From Bacillota bacterium (GTDB taxonomy: Bacteria > Bacillota > Clostridia > Lachnospirales > Lachnospiraceae): a DNA stretch of 64,000 nucleotides. A program made the translations under genes and the position numbers. Of the stretch, positions 26,773 to 35,778 are shown piece by piece (the first letter of the stretch is position 1; every line of letters starts with the position of its first letter). The notes below the pieces were generated by a model that saw only the letters and a list, made by a program, of their open reading frames with translations, searched no databases and was not told the origin of the DNA. The stretch is taken from positions 124,001 to 188,000 of the forward strand of contig JAEZKU010000024.1 of assembly GCA_023436065.1 (NCBI GenBank), written 5' to 3'.

Positions 26773-28089
26773 CTATCTCCTATGCAAATAATTCCATAAT
26801 ATTTTTACCCATTCTGTCTGCGGTTCAAAATCCTCGGGAGGAATTTCACCTGCATCATAAAGAATTCTTTTCTCAAGCATATGAAGCTCCGCCTCACCCA
26901 AAAGCCCGAATACCTCCTCGTAATCCCCGTCATAGAAGCATTCCTCCAGGAGTTCGATCAGATCCGTCGTACTACGTACCTCCTGCAGGATAAGATTGAC
27001 CTTCTCTGCTATCACATCCGTGTTCTCGATTCTTTCGATCAGTTGTCTCAGCTTATAGTCCTCCATAATTTCTCCCTCCTCCAGATACTCGTATTCCTCC
27101 CGGAAGGCACTGTTGAAGGAGATGAAGAAATGACTTAAGGTATTCATATCCAGATGATGGGACAGTCGTTCTGACAGCATAGGAAGCTCCGGTAATACAT
27201 AGGCAGTCAACTCCTCTGAAAGAGTCAACTCCTTTGCCAAAGAAGAAAAAGCCATCTGTAGCTGCCGGGAGCGTTCTTCCTTCGATAGCTTTGACATTTT
27301 TTCCCGAAGCCATACATTCTCCTGTGCGCTGATATCCAGGATTCTGGCCTCCTTTTCAAGAATCCTGCAACCGAGTGCATTAATCAGGACCAATTCAAAC
27401 AGATTAATCAGCATATGCCTTGCTTCCCGGTCAAAAGCAATCAGGAGTAGATTGATGTCCTTTGCAGAAAAATAATTCAAAAACTCATTCTCAAGGCACA
27501 ATCTTCTTAGATATTCCTCCATATATTCCACACCAAGCAATTCAGTGACAGTGACATAGGAGGGATAGTCAATATCCCCGGCAGCTTCATGTGCCGCAAA
27601 TTCCACATTATAATCATGAAAGAATTTAGGCAGCCCCTCCCTGATCGTATCCTGATAAGCGATATTATCTATCCGCATAAGCCCGTCCGTAAGTCTGTGA
27701 AGCAATTCTTTTGCAGCCTCTAATCTTTGCTCTACCGCTCTTTGTCCCAATAGGAATAAAGAAGATATCTCCTCCTCCTTCAGTATTGCTAACTGAGTTC
27801 CCACATCAGCAAAGGTCTTTAAGTAACTGCCCATACTGAAGGTGATCGATTGAAGCAGGGACTGTGCTGTTTCAACAGGGATCGAACTGCTCTCATCATT
27901 GGTATATCGAGTGGCTTCCTTGGTAAATAACTCTAATAAACCTGTCTGGATTCGTGTTATTTCCTCTTCCCTAAGCAGTTTTTTGCTACATGCAGTCTGA
28001 AAGAAGTCCTGGAAATAAAACTCCTGACTTAAGACCGCCGGATCAATCCCAGTCTCTCTCGTCCCAATCCAAAAAGTCTGTGTAGTCAT
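26773..28089 (-). CDS. Conserved protein of unknown function (DUF6179-like)
   Basis: A 438-residue soluble protein without transmembrane segments, rich in Glu, Leu and predicted helix. I recognise no catalytic motif. I associate it, from memory and weakly, with DUF6179, a clostridial family found next to a shorter partner like the one at 28043-28552. The ATG at 28089 has GGGAGG eight bases upstream, and an ATG two codons earlier is disfavoured. This start makes the gene overlap its upstream partner by 47 bp, a long overlap that suggests the two are translated together. Followed by a plsY-like gene. Confidence 0.7.
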   Translation of the reverse strand: MTTQTFWIGTRETGIDPAVLSQEFYFQDFFQTACSKKLLREEEITRIQTGLLELFTKEATRYTNDESSSIPVETAQSLLQSITFSMGSYLKTFADVGTQLAILKEEEISSLFLLGQRAVEQRLEAAKELLHRLTDGLMRIDNIAYQDTIREGLPKFFHDYNVEFAAHEAAGDIDYPSYVTVTELLGVEYMEEYLRRLCLENEFLNYFSAKDINLLLIAFDREARHMLINLFELVLINALGCRILEKEARILDISAQENVWLREKMSKLSKEERSRQLQMAFSSLAKELTLSEELTAYVLPELPMLSERLSHHLDMNTLSHFFISFNSAFREEYEYLEEGEIMEDYKLRQLIERIENTDVIAEKVNLILQEVRSTTDLIELLEECFYDGDYEEVFGLLGEAELHMLEKRILYDAGEIPPEDFEPQTEWVKILWNYLHRR

Positions 28090-28552
28090 CCTCATATCCT
28101 CCCATCAACTGATATTCCTTTGAGTCATAGCGTATATCCCTACAGTAGTTCTCAAGTATGGTTGATTTTAAGTATTCCACGGATCCCTGACATACCTCCT
28201 CGAAATAGTACCTCATGATCCTGATCAGTTCATCATCGGATAGCTCCTCCAAAGCTTCTCTCTTAAAGTAATAAAAGCAGTCCTGAAGCTCTGTAAGAAG
28301 CTCCTCATATTCCTCCTGAATAACATAAGCCGAGTCTGCAAACATAGTGATCAGCTTTGGCAGAATACTCGTGCCAAATTCGATACGACCGTACTTCTTT
28401 AGACTTTCCCTTCGGTACAGCATCAGATTTTGTACAGCTTCCACCGAGAGCTGCAATCCATACCTCTCTGTATAGGAATTGCATTCTCTGATCAGTAAGG
28501 CATTCTGTCTGTCCGATAATGTAATCGGCAGCAGCATGAACTCGTTTTCCAT
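28043..28552 (-). CDS. Conserved protein of unknown function (DUF6323-like)
   Basis: A 169-residue acidic, mostly helical soluble protein ending in an Asp-rich tail (DWDERDWD). No motif recognised; a weak recollection links it with DUF6323, often the neighbour of DUF6179 in Lachnospiraceae. The ATG at 28552 was chosen because AGAGGA lies upstream at usual spacing; the frame is open for 34 more codons with no good binding site, and that part is AT-rich, unlike the coding part. It overlaps the 438-residue gene by 47 bp. An AT-rich stretch of about 180 bp and a terminator separate it from the MoxR cassette. Confidence 0.7.
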   Translation of the reverse strand: MENEFMLLPITLSDRQNALLIRECNSYTERYGLQLSVEAVQNLMLYRRESLKKYGRIEFGTSILPKLITMFADSAYVIQEEYEELLTELQDCFYYFKREALEELSDDELIRIMRYYFEEVCQGSVEYLKSTILENYCRDIRYDSKEYQLMGGYEDDYTDFLDWDERDWD

Positions 28553-28734
28553 ACATATCCGTCCTCTCATATTTTTTTGAAAAAGGGGTTGACAAAGCGA
28601 TAGTTTTGTGCTATAGTTATTATGGATTATTATACTAATATTACATATATCCATAAGGACTATTATATGATCATTGACTGATTATGTCAATGCCTTTTTC
28701 ATGTCACATTGTTCTAATTTCCAATTATATAAAA

Positions 28735-28777
28735 AGAGAGATAAGGAAATATATCAGCATTTTCCTCATCTCTCTTT
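28735..28777 (-). terminator. Terminator after the MoxR-VWA cassette
   Basis: On the minus strand AAAGAGAGATGAGGAAAA pairs with TTTCCTTATCTCTCTTT (one mismatch) and is followed by TTTTATAT. It ends the operon 28796-31370 and could stop transcription from the other side too. Confidence 0.8.
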
Positions 28778-28795
28778 ATTTTGCCATATTATTGA

Positions 28796-29140
28796 TTATT
28801 CATAAATCACCTTGTCATCCTCACTGTTTAAATTCAGTGTTACATGATAGGAGGTTAGAGCCGTAATCTGAATTACAACTCTGCCCTTTATTTTTTCTCT
28901 GTATTTTCCCTTCAGTTTACGGAAATGATCATAAAAACCTTCATCCATCTTAATCTCTGCCTGATTAAAATCAATTATAACCAGGTTCTTCTCTTTTACC
29001 ACCTTAGGTGCAATGTCAGCAGCATTCCCTTTCCCATAGACAATTTTTTTCAGAAGACTGTCAGGTAACAGAAGCTCTCTGGTAAAGGCTGTCTTCTCAA
29101 TGGATAGCTGGCCACCTGATAAGATATATTGCAGGGTCAT
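28796..29140 (-). CDS. Small protein of unknown function in a MoxR-VWA cassette
   Basis: A 114-residue soluble protein, not recognised. It has mixed strand/helix character, with several basic residues in the stretch KLKGKYREKIKGR and a C-terminal ITSYHVTLNL-like strand segment (here LTSYHVTLNL). It starts three bases after the stop of the VWA metallopeptidase gene, with GGAGGTGATT upstream, so it belongs to the cassette. It could be an adaptor or substrate of the ATPase/VWA pair; this is only inferred from position. Confidence 0.7.
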   Translation of the reverse strand: MTLQYILSGGQLSIEKTAFTRELLLPDSLLKKIVYGKGNAADIAPKVVKEKNLVIIDFNQAEIKMDEGFYDHFRKLKGKYREKIKGRVVIQITALTSYHVTLNLNSEDDKVIYE

Positions 29141-29143
29141 AAC

Positions 29144-30277
29144 TTAATCACCTCCAAAGCTTAAGAAATAGCCGAAGTTTGCAGGCTTCTTTGCATTCTT
29201 TGTGAGGACCCACAGCGTATTTTGGTTGGCGCTTGCCGGAGCATCCCCGTCTCCGTCCGTGAAAATGATGACCAGGGGAGTCTTATATCTGTCAGCCAGT
29301 TCGAAGACAGGTCGAAAATCCGTACCACCGCGCTTCACTCTTTTGTTGGTGACGACAAAGGTGGATAAAGGAACAGGCTCAGTACATTCTGTATCGAATC
29401 TGGTAACCATCATATTCGTTCCGGTAATTTTATTAATCTCACGAAGCTCTCTGTAAAACTCATTGACCAAAGAATCGCTGATCGAACCGCTCTCGTCTAT
29501 TGCGATTAACGCATCCACCCCTATCGCCCGCTTGGTTCCCGGCAATTCCTCATATCTTCTGGATTGACGTTTGTAGGATTTTCTGGTTATCATCCTTCCT
29601 CTCCCGGTCAGGAAGCGCTTCAGAACAACTCTCCAATCCATTTGTATATCACGGTAGATTTCTTCAATCCGCTCGTCCATACCGGCATAAGCCTCAGCCT
29701 CCGATTGTGAATCGGATAATATCTGTGCCATGTTGCTCTTTAACGCATTGATTTCCATGTCGGAGGCCGTCTCTTCAGAAAGCTTCTGCACCTTTAGACT
29801 GTCCTCTCCCTCGAAAATCAGAATACTGTCGCCCTCAATATGCGAGAACCCCATCAAATCCTCCAAATCCGTGATTTTCTCATAATAATATTCTGCACTC
29901 TTGTTCTTCTCCAATCGCAGGCCGGCTTTCTTATTGATTCTATCCGTGGTCACGGCATCAGGTTCTAAGTATCCTTCCGGTAGCATTTCATTGACAGCGA
30001 TATCGCACGCGACGGACCAGAGCAGAATAGGTCTGTTCCCCCTTCGGTACTGATGCAGAAATATCACATGGAGCAGTTCATGTAGGACAACCCCCAGCTT
30101 ATGCTGATTGGACAGAGAGTCAAACCAGCCGGGATTATAATAAATGATCAGCTCCGGGATCGAAGCCATGCGGATCGTCTCAACCTTTTCTGTGGCAATA
30201 GTTGACACGGATGCAGCCACGAAGCCGTATAGCGGCTGTAGGGTCAGCAGTTTAATCATTACCTCCTGCATACTCAT
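29144..30277 (-). CDS. VWA-like protein with putative metallopeptidase domain (DUF2201)
   Basis: A 377-residue protein with two domains. Residues about 5-140 hold a zincin-like motif HELLH at 66-70 followed by HQYRRGN, then the DIAVNEMLP segment typical of the DUF2201 N-terminal domain. Residues about 250-377 are a VWA-like domain with metal-binding DESGS, the Thr of GGTDFRP and the Asp of FTDGDGD. It directly follows a MoxR-type ATPase gene (13 bp), the usual pairing in which the ATPase and VWA protein act together as a chaperone-like or metal-insertion complex. The substrate is unknown. AGGAGG precedes the ATG. Confidence 0.85.
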   Translation of the reverse strand: MSMQEVMIKLLTLQPLYGFVAASVSTIATEKVETIRMASIPELIIYYNPGWFDSLSNQHKLGVVLHELLHVIFLHQYRRGNRPILLWSVACDIAVNEMLPEGYLEPDAVTTDRINKKAGLRLEKNKSAEYYYEKITDLEDLMGFSHIEGDSILIFEGEDSLKVQKLSEETASDMEINALKSNMAQILSDSQSEAEAYAGMDERIEEIYRDIQMDWRVVLKRFLTGRGRMITRKSYKRQSRRYEELPGTKRAIGVDALIAIDESGSISDSLVNEFYRELREINKITGTNMMVTRFDTECTEPVPLSTFVVTNKRVKRGGTDFRPVFELADRYKTPLVIIFTDGDGDAPASANQNTLWVLTKNAKKPANFGYFLSFGGD

Positions 30278-30290
30278 GGTATGACCTCCT

Positions 30291-31370
30291 CTATTCCTGT
30301 ATCATCGCATCAATGATAAGGTCGCTGATCTTCTCCAGCATTTTAGATTGAACGAGTATCGCCTCCGCATCCTCCGGTCGTCTTATGGATAGATATTTAC
30401 AGCACATGACCTGAAGCTCACTTGGCAGATCAATAAGGAACAAATCGAGGTTCTTGATATGTTCCACGCAAGGTATGAGCTCGGTAATCAATTTCTTAAT
30501 GATGTAATTTAGTATTTCTATATGCTTATGCTCTACTAAACTCAGAATGTTATCTCTTACTGAGGAATAATCGGACAACAACTGCTTCACGGAAGGTATT
30601 CTGATATCCTTATTTCTTAGAAATCCATAAAAGGAGGCAGCTGCCTGGTTGCCTACGATACCGGCCACCAGCTCACGCATCAGCTTTTCCTCCAGCTTAC
30701 AATGGTTTAGTAATTCCTGTACCTTCGTCCAGCCTCTTGGAGTCGGATATTTCGAGAGCGCTGTTGAATCAGCAGCCTTCTTTACAATCAGCAGCATATC
30801 GGGACAGGCCTGTAAAAAGGCTAGTACTTCATCATTCGGATCGTTCTTCAGGGAATAATCAATATAATCCTCGATATCGGCGCTTACCTCGATTGATACA
30901 AAACGGTCCAGCATTGCATCATCCAGGGAATTTACCAGATAATTCATGGTATCCGGATTCATGGTTACACCGATGGTCCAGCCCGGTGCAAGGGCATGTC
31001 CGTTAATCTTCTTTTCCAAAAGCAGCGGATATAGAACCGATACAGTATCACTCGGTACACGATTAATCTCTTCCAGTACCAATATCCCTTTCTCCGGATA
31101 TAGTCCCATCTCCACAGCCTGAGCCGTCGGCAGAAATTGCGGAGCCAGATATATCGTAACCTTATGCTCCCGATCCTTATCGGGTAAGCCCATAAAATCA
31201 GGTCCCTCCAATGCAGCTGCATATAAATTGATATATCCTATCCCAAGCTCCTGTGCGCATTGACTGTAAGCCGAAGTTTTTCCAATCCCTCTTTCGCTGA
31301 TCAAAGCCGTAACGCTTTTCGTATTCAGGTACAATTCCTTAATACATTCCTTAGCCTCACTAATTCTCAT
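30291..31370 (-). CDS. MoxR-type AAA+ ATPase
   Basis: A 359-residue AAA+ protein. Walker A is SERGIGKTS near residues 25-33, Walker B is GILVLEEINRV near 95-104, and sensor and arginine-finger regions follow (VTMNPDT, LDDAMLDRFVSIEV). The C-terminal 150 residues are helical. This fits the MoxR branch, whose members act with VWA proteins such as the one encoded next. First gene of a three-gene cassette ending in a terminator. GAGGGAT lies before the ATG. Substrate or target complex cannot be read from the sequence. Confidence 0.88.
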   Translation of the reverse strand: MRISEAKECIKELYLNTKSVTALISERGIGKTSAYSQCAQELGIGYINLYAAALEGPDFMGLPDKDREHKVTIYLAPQFLPTAQAVEMGLYPEKGILVLEEINRVPSDTVSVLYPLLLEKKINGHALAPGWTIGVTMNPDTMNYLVNSLDDAMLDRFVSIEVSADIEDYIDYSLKNDPNDEVLAFLQACPDMLLIVKKAADSTALSKYPTPRGWTKVQELLNHCKLEEKLMRELVAGIVGNQAAASFYGFLRNKDIRIPSVKQLLSDYSSVRDNILSLVEHKHIEILNYIIKKLITELIPCVEHIKNLDLFLIDLPSELQVMCCKYLSIRRPEDAEAILVQSKMLEKISDLIIDAMIQE

Positions 31371-31516
31371 ACTTATCCCTCACTCTATATCAATTGTTAA
31401 TATTTCCCCTATATCCTAACACTTTGTTAATTTATTGTCAAATATCATATCGATACAATAATGTATCAGGATAAGCATAAGCTGCTGTACCTGCAGTATA
31501 CGGCTGAAGACTGACC

Positions 31517-32638
31517 TTACGATTTATTTTCGTGTTGATGCTGATGATGCATGTCCGGGGTATGTGAATGACTGTGAACGATAGCAGTATGTGTGTGCTC
31601 ATGACTGTGCTCTCCTATAAATTCCGGCACATGAATATGATCATGGTGACCATCCCGGTGATCATGTAAATGTTCATGAATGGTTTCTTCGTGTATATGA
31701 ATATGTTCATGTTTCTCTGTCATGATGAAGAAGGAGCCCACAAGCATGATGACAAGAGCAATCCAGAAAACAAAAGATATTGCTTCCCTGAAGAGCACGA
31801 AGGAAACCAGAACTCCGATAAACGGTGCAGCTGCATAATAAGCACTGGTACGGGATGCCCCGAGCACTCTCTGTGCCCGGATATAACAATATATACTGAG
31901 GCCGTAAGCCACGAAGCCCAGCAGCATTGCTAACAGACAATAGCTTAGATTATTCACCTTGGAAGGATTAAGTACAGCGATCAACAAGGCCCCTGAACCG
32001 GAGCCGATACCCTTAATGATCACAATCTGAATTGGATTTTTAATGGATAGCATTCTCGTACAATTGTTCTCAAAGCCCCAACAGATACAGGCCAGCAGAA
32101 TAAACACAGCCCCCATGGAAAAGGTCAGATTGCTGATATCCTCAACACTAAGCAGCATACTGGCGAAGGTGATCAAGGCTATGGCAACCCACATTCTTTT
32201 TCCGACAGCTTCTTTAAATATGATCAGAGCAATCACGGAAGTGGCTACAATCTCAAAATTATTCAGCAGAGAAACGCTGGCAGGATCAGAGTGTTGAAGG
32301 CCAAACATAAGAAAGACAGGCGCGGCGATATCCAGAAGCAGCATCCCAATCACATAGGGTAATTCTTTCCCGGTGACTGAGGCTTCCTTGCCTTTCTCCT
32401 TCCCTTTCATGATAAACTCCAACAGGGACATACCCAGACCTGCACCGAGATACAACAGGGCTGCCATGTAAAGCGGAGGAATCTCGTTCAACAACAATTT
32501 GGATATCGGCGAACTAAGCCCGTATAATAAAGCAGCCATAAGAGCCATTGCCACTGCTTTGCCCTTCTCTATCCTTGGGAAGAAATTTCTCCTTACTTTA
32601 TTCTCTCTCCGAATTATACTCTCCTTATTTTGTCCCAT
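31517..32638 (-). CDS. DMT-superfamily (EamA) transporter with histidine-rich tail
   Basis: A 373-residue protein with ten hydrophobic helices in two EamA-like halves (residues about 25-165 and 175-305). The last 66 residues are hydrophilic and contain 23 histidines in HxH, EHxH and DHxH patterns. EamA proteins export metabolites or amino acids; a His-rich cytoplasmic tail of this kind is more usual in zinc, cobalt or nickel transporters, so metal sensing or transport is a reasonable guess. The ATG at 32638 has GGAG six bases upstream; a TTG seven codons earlier is less likely. It sits 32 bp behind the aldehyde dehydrogenase gene. Confidence 0.85.
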   Translation of the reverse strand: MGQNKESIIRRENKVRRNFFPRIEKGKAVAMALMAALLYGLSSPISKLLLNEIPPLYMAALLYLGAGLGMSLLEFIMKGKEKGKEASVTGKELPYVIGMLLLDIAAPVFLMFGLQHSDPASVSLLNNFEIVATSVIALIIFKEAVGKRMWVAIALITFASMLLSVEDISNLTFSMGAVFILLACICWGFENNCTRMLSIKNPIQIVIIKGIGSGSGALLIAVLNPSKVNNLSYCLLAMLLGFVAYGLSIYCYIRAQRVLGASRTSAYYAAAPFIGVLVSFVLFREAISFVFWIALVIMLVGSFFIMTEKHEHIHIHEETIHEHLHDHRDGHHDHIHVPEFIGEHSHEHTHTAIVHSHSHTPDMHHQHQHENKS

Positions 32639-32670
32639 CCTGATCTCCAACCCTTTCAAAACTGTATTAC

Positions 32671-34038
32671 CTATAGGATCTTCTTCACCAAGCCCAGATT
32701 ATTTTTATATGGAGGATATCGTAAGGGGATATCCACCAGAAGAGACTTTTTCAGAACACTCTTCTTATGGGTAAAGGTGTCAAAGCTGTCTTTTCCATGA
32801 TATCTGCCCATACCGCTTTCCCCGACTCCTCCAAAGGGCATATGGGTTGATGCGATATGCATAACGGTATCGTTGATGCAACCCCCACCATAGGAAATAT
32901 GTCTGATGATCTTTCTTTCATTTGCTTTGCTGGTCGTAAAGTAATATAGTGCCAGGGGCTTCGGACGTGCATTGATCTGTGGAATTAGTTCCTCAAGAGA
33001 GTTGAATTCCATGACAGGAAGGATTGGTCCGAAAATTTCTTCCTGCATAATGGCACTATTCCAGGAAACATGGTCGAGAATTGTCGGTGCGATCTGATTG
33101 GTCTCTTTGGAGGATTGACCTCCAATCACAATCTCCTCGTCCTTCATCAGGGAAAGGAGTCTTTGAAAATGCTTCTCATTGATGATTTTCGGGAAATTCT
33201 CGTTTTTTGTAGCATCCGTTCCATAAAATTTAACGATATATTTCTTCATCTTATTCATAAGCTCAGCTTTCACGCTGCTTTGCACCAAAAGATAATCCGG
33301 TGCCACACAGGTTTGTCCTGAGTTAATGAACTTCCCCCAGACAATCCTTCTTGCTGCCAGCTCCAGATTCGCTGTCTCATCAACGATACAAGGGCTTTTA
33401 TCGCCAAGCTCCAAGGTAACCGGGGTCAGGTGCTCAGCAGCGGCTCGCATGACAGTCTTGCCAACCTCAACGCTTCCTGTAAAAAAGATATAATCAAATT
33501 TCTGGGACAGAAGGGATTGATTTGCTTCTCTTCCACCCTGGATTACTGCGACATACTCCTCAGGGAATACTTCAGACAGAATCAGCTCGATAACCGCTGA
33601 GGTATTGGGTGAATAATTAGAGGGCTTGACCACCGCACAATTGCCGGCAGCGATGGCTCCCACCAATGGTGATAAGGCAAGCTGGAACGGATAATTCCAA
33701 GGTGCGATGATCAGGACGATCCCGTAAGGCTCCGAGTAGATTCTGCTGACGGAAGGGAAATTCATGAGCGAGGTCCTTTTCCTGCTTGGTCTTGCCCAAT
33801 TCTCCAGATTCTTACTGACTGTCTTAAGTTCCTCTCTGACCATACCGATTTCTGTACCATAGGCCTCAAAGGGAGCTTTGTTCAAATCCTTTCGTAATGC
33901 CTCCAGAATTTCTTTTTCATGTATGGTAATCGCTTGTCCAAGCTTTCTTAAGTATTCCTTACGGGTTGCAACAGGCAAGGTCTTCCCCTGAGCAAAATAC
34001 TTTCTCTGTTGCTTCAGTATTTCAGTTATATCTTTCAT
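32671..34038 (-). CDS. Aldehyde dehydrogenase (class 3 type)
   Basis: A 455-residue NAD(P)-dependent aldehyde dehydrogenase. Length and the NFPSVSRIYSEPYGIVLIIAPWNYPFQ segment match the short class 3 group (fatty or aromatic aldehydes). The nucleotide-site FFTGSVEVGK is visible. The catalytic Glu is in LELGDKSPC and the Cys is in NSGQTCVAPDY near residue 245; EEIFGPILPV follows. Role may be aldehyde detoxification. AAGGAGG precedes the ATG. The gene appears to form an operon with the DMT transporter downstream. Confidence 0.92.
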   Translation of the reverse strand: MKDITEILKQQRKYFAQGKTLPVATRKEYLRKLGQAITIHEKEILEALRKDLNKAPFEAYGTEIGMVREELKTVSKNLENWARPSRKRTSLMNFPSVSRIYSEPYGIVLIIAPWNYPFQLALSPLVGAIAAGNCAVVKPSNYSPNTSAVIELILSEVFPEEYVAVIQGGREANQSLLSQKFDYIFFTGSVEVGKTVMRAAAEHLTPVTLELGDKSPCIVDETANLELAARRIVWGKFINSGQTCVAPDYLLVQSSVKAELMNKMKKYIVKFYGTDATKNENFPKIINEKHFQRLLSLMKDEEIVIGGQSSKETNQIAPTILDHVSWNSAIMQEEIFGPILPVMEFNSLEELIPQINARPKPLALYYFTTSKANERKIIRHISYGGGCINDTVMHIASTHMPFGGVGESGMGRYHGKDSFDTFTHKKSVLKKSLLVDIPLRYPPYKNNLGLVKKIL

Positions 34039-34213
34039 AAGATGCCTCCTTGTTCTTTCCTCTCATGGTCATTTTATCCCCTTGTCACATCGATTTCAAT
34101 ACTTTTTCTTTTCTAATAGTTCCAGATATGTTTCTGATTTTGTTCTCATGTTTTTTCCCTCTATTGCACATCCATATTTTACCACCACTACAATGAATCA
34201 TACAATATGAGAA

Positions 34214-34279
34214 AAGGGGTGCAGCAATATATTTCAGTAGCAGATTGTTACAAAATCTGAAATATGTGCTGCACCCCTT
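34214..34279 (-). terminator. 66-bp extended hairpin, likely terminator after the DUF1905 gene
   Basis: AAGGGGTGCAGCA (34214-34226) pairs perfectly with TGCTGCACCCCTT (34267-34279), and inside it ATATTTCAG pairs with CTGAAATAT. On the minus strand the hairpin is followed by TTTTCTC. It lies between the DUF1905 gene and the aldehyde dehydrogenase gene; the rest of this 299-bp gap is AT-rich with nothing else recognised. Confidence 0.7.
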
Positions 34280-34337
34280 GTATATAGTCGCCCTTCGAAT
34301 AGTAACCCACTGCCGGAGTTCTAAGCTGTGACGTTTT

Positions 34338-34802
34338 TTATCTTAATTTTTTACCTTCCGAAAGCTTTTCCAATGCTTTCTTTATCCTATCCTGTCGTGT
34401 TTCTTCACGCTTCGCTTCAGTAATCCAAGTGATATATTCCTTCTTTGCTGTATAGGACAATTGATCATAGGTAGCCTTAGCCTTTTGATCTGCGGACAGA
34501 AGGAGGCCAAAATCCTCCGGGATCTCTATGATTCGTTCTTCTTCATCCTTTTCAATGGTTACTGAAACAGTATCACCAAAGTCTTTTCCGATCTTCTTTC
34601 GCATTTCCTGTGTGATACCCAGCATATAGCATCCACCCATTTTCACAACAGATCCGCGGTATTCAACTCCATCAAAGGTCGCACGGACCTTCACTCTTTT
34701 TGCTCCAAAGACCTGTTCCACATCGAAGGGTGGTTCTATATAAGCACCGTTGATATTACCGGCTTGTTGTATGACTGCTTCGAATTCTTGTTTCATGTTC
34801 AT
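34338..34802 (-). CDS. DUF1905 / YdeI-type protein
   Basis: A 154-residue protein. The first 95 residues match the DUF1905 beta-barrel (FEAVIQQAGNINGAYIEPPFDV, VKVRATFDGVEYRGSVVKMGG, YMLGITQEMRKKIG). The last 55 resemble the YdeI/OmpD-associated helical domain (YTAKKEYITWITEAKREETRQ and a lysine-rich end). Such proteins are common, small and soluble; some have been linked to bacteriocin tolerance, but there is no clear biochemical role. Apparently single-gene, with AAAGG before the ATG. Confidence 0.85.
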   Translation of the reverse strand: MNMKQEFEAVIQQAGNINGAYIEPPFDVEQVFGAKRVKVRATFDGVEYRGSVVKMGGCYMLGITQEMRKKIGKDFGDTVSVTIEKDEEERIIEIPEDFGLLLSADQKAKATYDQLSYTAKKEYITWITEAKREETRQDRIKKALEKLSEGKKLR

Positions 34803-34855
34803 GATACCTTTCTATCAATGACCTTAAATCTGAGGCTCAATAGTAGCTTGGTTCA

Positions 34856-35662
34856 TCAGAGAAGCTGATTTTTTAACAGTTTCATGACAGGTACATTATA
34901 AGTAATATCCTGCAAATTATTCACTGTATTCTTCTCCTCTTCCTCCTTCTGTTTCTCCTGCTCTTCTAGATTTTTCAGAAAAAGATCAACAAAATTCAGA
35001 TAATCCTCATAGGAAAACAATGAGTTTAAATCCTCCAGGTCATCAGAAAAAGCTATATTAGCAATCAAAAACGCATTATTATTCTGAATAGGTGCAGGTG
35101 CAGCGACAGGAGCAGTATCTGTATTCACCGTGGTCTTATTGCCGGCAGTATTGACGGCAACGTCTACTTTACCCACTCCCTCCTTTAAATAACCCATGAT
35201 TTTCTTCACATAATTCTGTGTTTCTTCAAAGGGTGGAATTCCATTATATTTCGCTACGTTTCCGCTTCCCGCATTATATGCGGCAAGAGCCAGCTTTGTA
35301 TCTCCATCGTATTTTTTTAATAACCCAGCAATATATTTTGAGCCTCCCATAATATTCTGCTCCGCATCAAAGGAATCCGTAACTCCTAAGGATTTTGCCG
35401 TAGCAGGCATCAGCTGCATGACACCCTGGGCTCCACAACGGGATACTGCTTTCGTATTGAAGTTAGATTCTGCTTTTCCAATCGCTTTCAACAGTTCCAC
35501 AGGAACCTGATATTTCTCAGCGGCTTTCTGAAATATAGAATCAAGTGTCTTATTTTCACCCAGAAAAGAGGAAAATCCGACGCTTTCCGCGCTTTTCTTA
35601 ACCGGGTTCGTACCGGCATTATTGATATTATCTATATTGTTTATCTTATTAATCTCTGACAT
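34856..35662 (-). CDS. Lytic transglycosylase (SLT domain) without obvious signal peptide
   Basis: A 268-residue protein. Residues about 38-155 form a soluble lytic transglycosylase domain: catalytic Glu in GKAESNFN, CGAQGVMQLMPATAKSLG, NIMGGSKYI and ALAAYNAGSGNV. This domain cuts peptidoglycan between MurNAc and GlcNAc. The N-terminus is polar (NKINNIDNINNAG) with no hydrophobic signal segment, and the last 100 residues are low-complexity with an acidic helix (EEQEKQKEEEEK). It may leave the cell by a specialised route such as a flagellar or secretion apparatus, or have a missed upstream start; GGAG before the ATG supports the given start. Confidence 0.85.
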   Translation of the reverse strand: MSEINKINNIDNINNAGTNPVKKSAESVGFSSFLGENKTLDSIFQKAAEKYQVPVELLKAIGKAESNFNTKAVSRCGAQGVMQLMPATAKSLGVTDSFDAEQNIMGGSKYIAGLLKKYDGDTKLALAAYNAGSGNVAKYNGIPPFEETQNYVKKIMGYLKEGVGKVDVAVNTAGNKTTVNTDTAPVAAPAPIQNNNAFLIANIAFSDDLEDLNSLFSYEDYLNFVDLFLKNLEEQEKQKEEEEKNTVNNLQDITYNVPVMKLLKNQLL

Positions 35663-35778
35663 AGGTACTCCAATCCTGCCTGATCAGGCTTTATTGCATC
35701 CACATATATTACAAATAATATATCGGACCTATTGCGTGTTAACATTATGCCTTCTTCAAAATATTGTAACCTTTAGAC

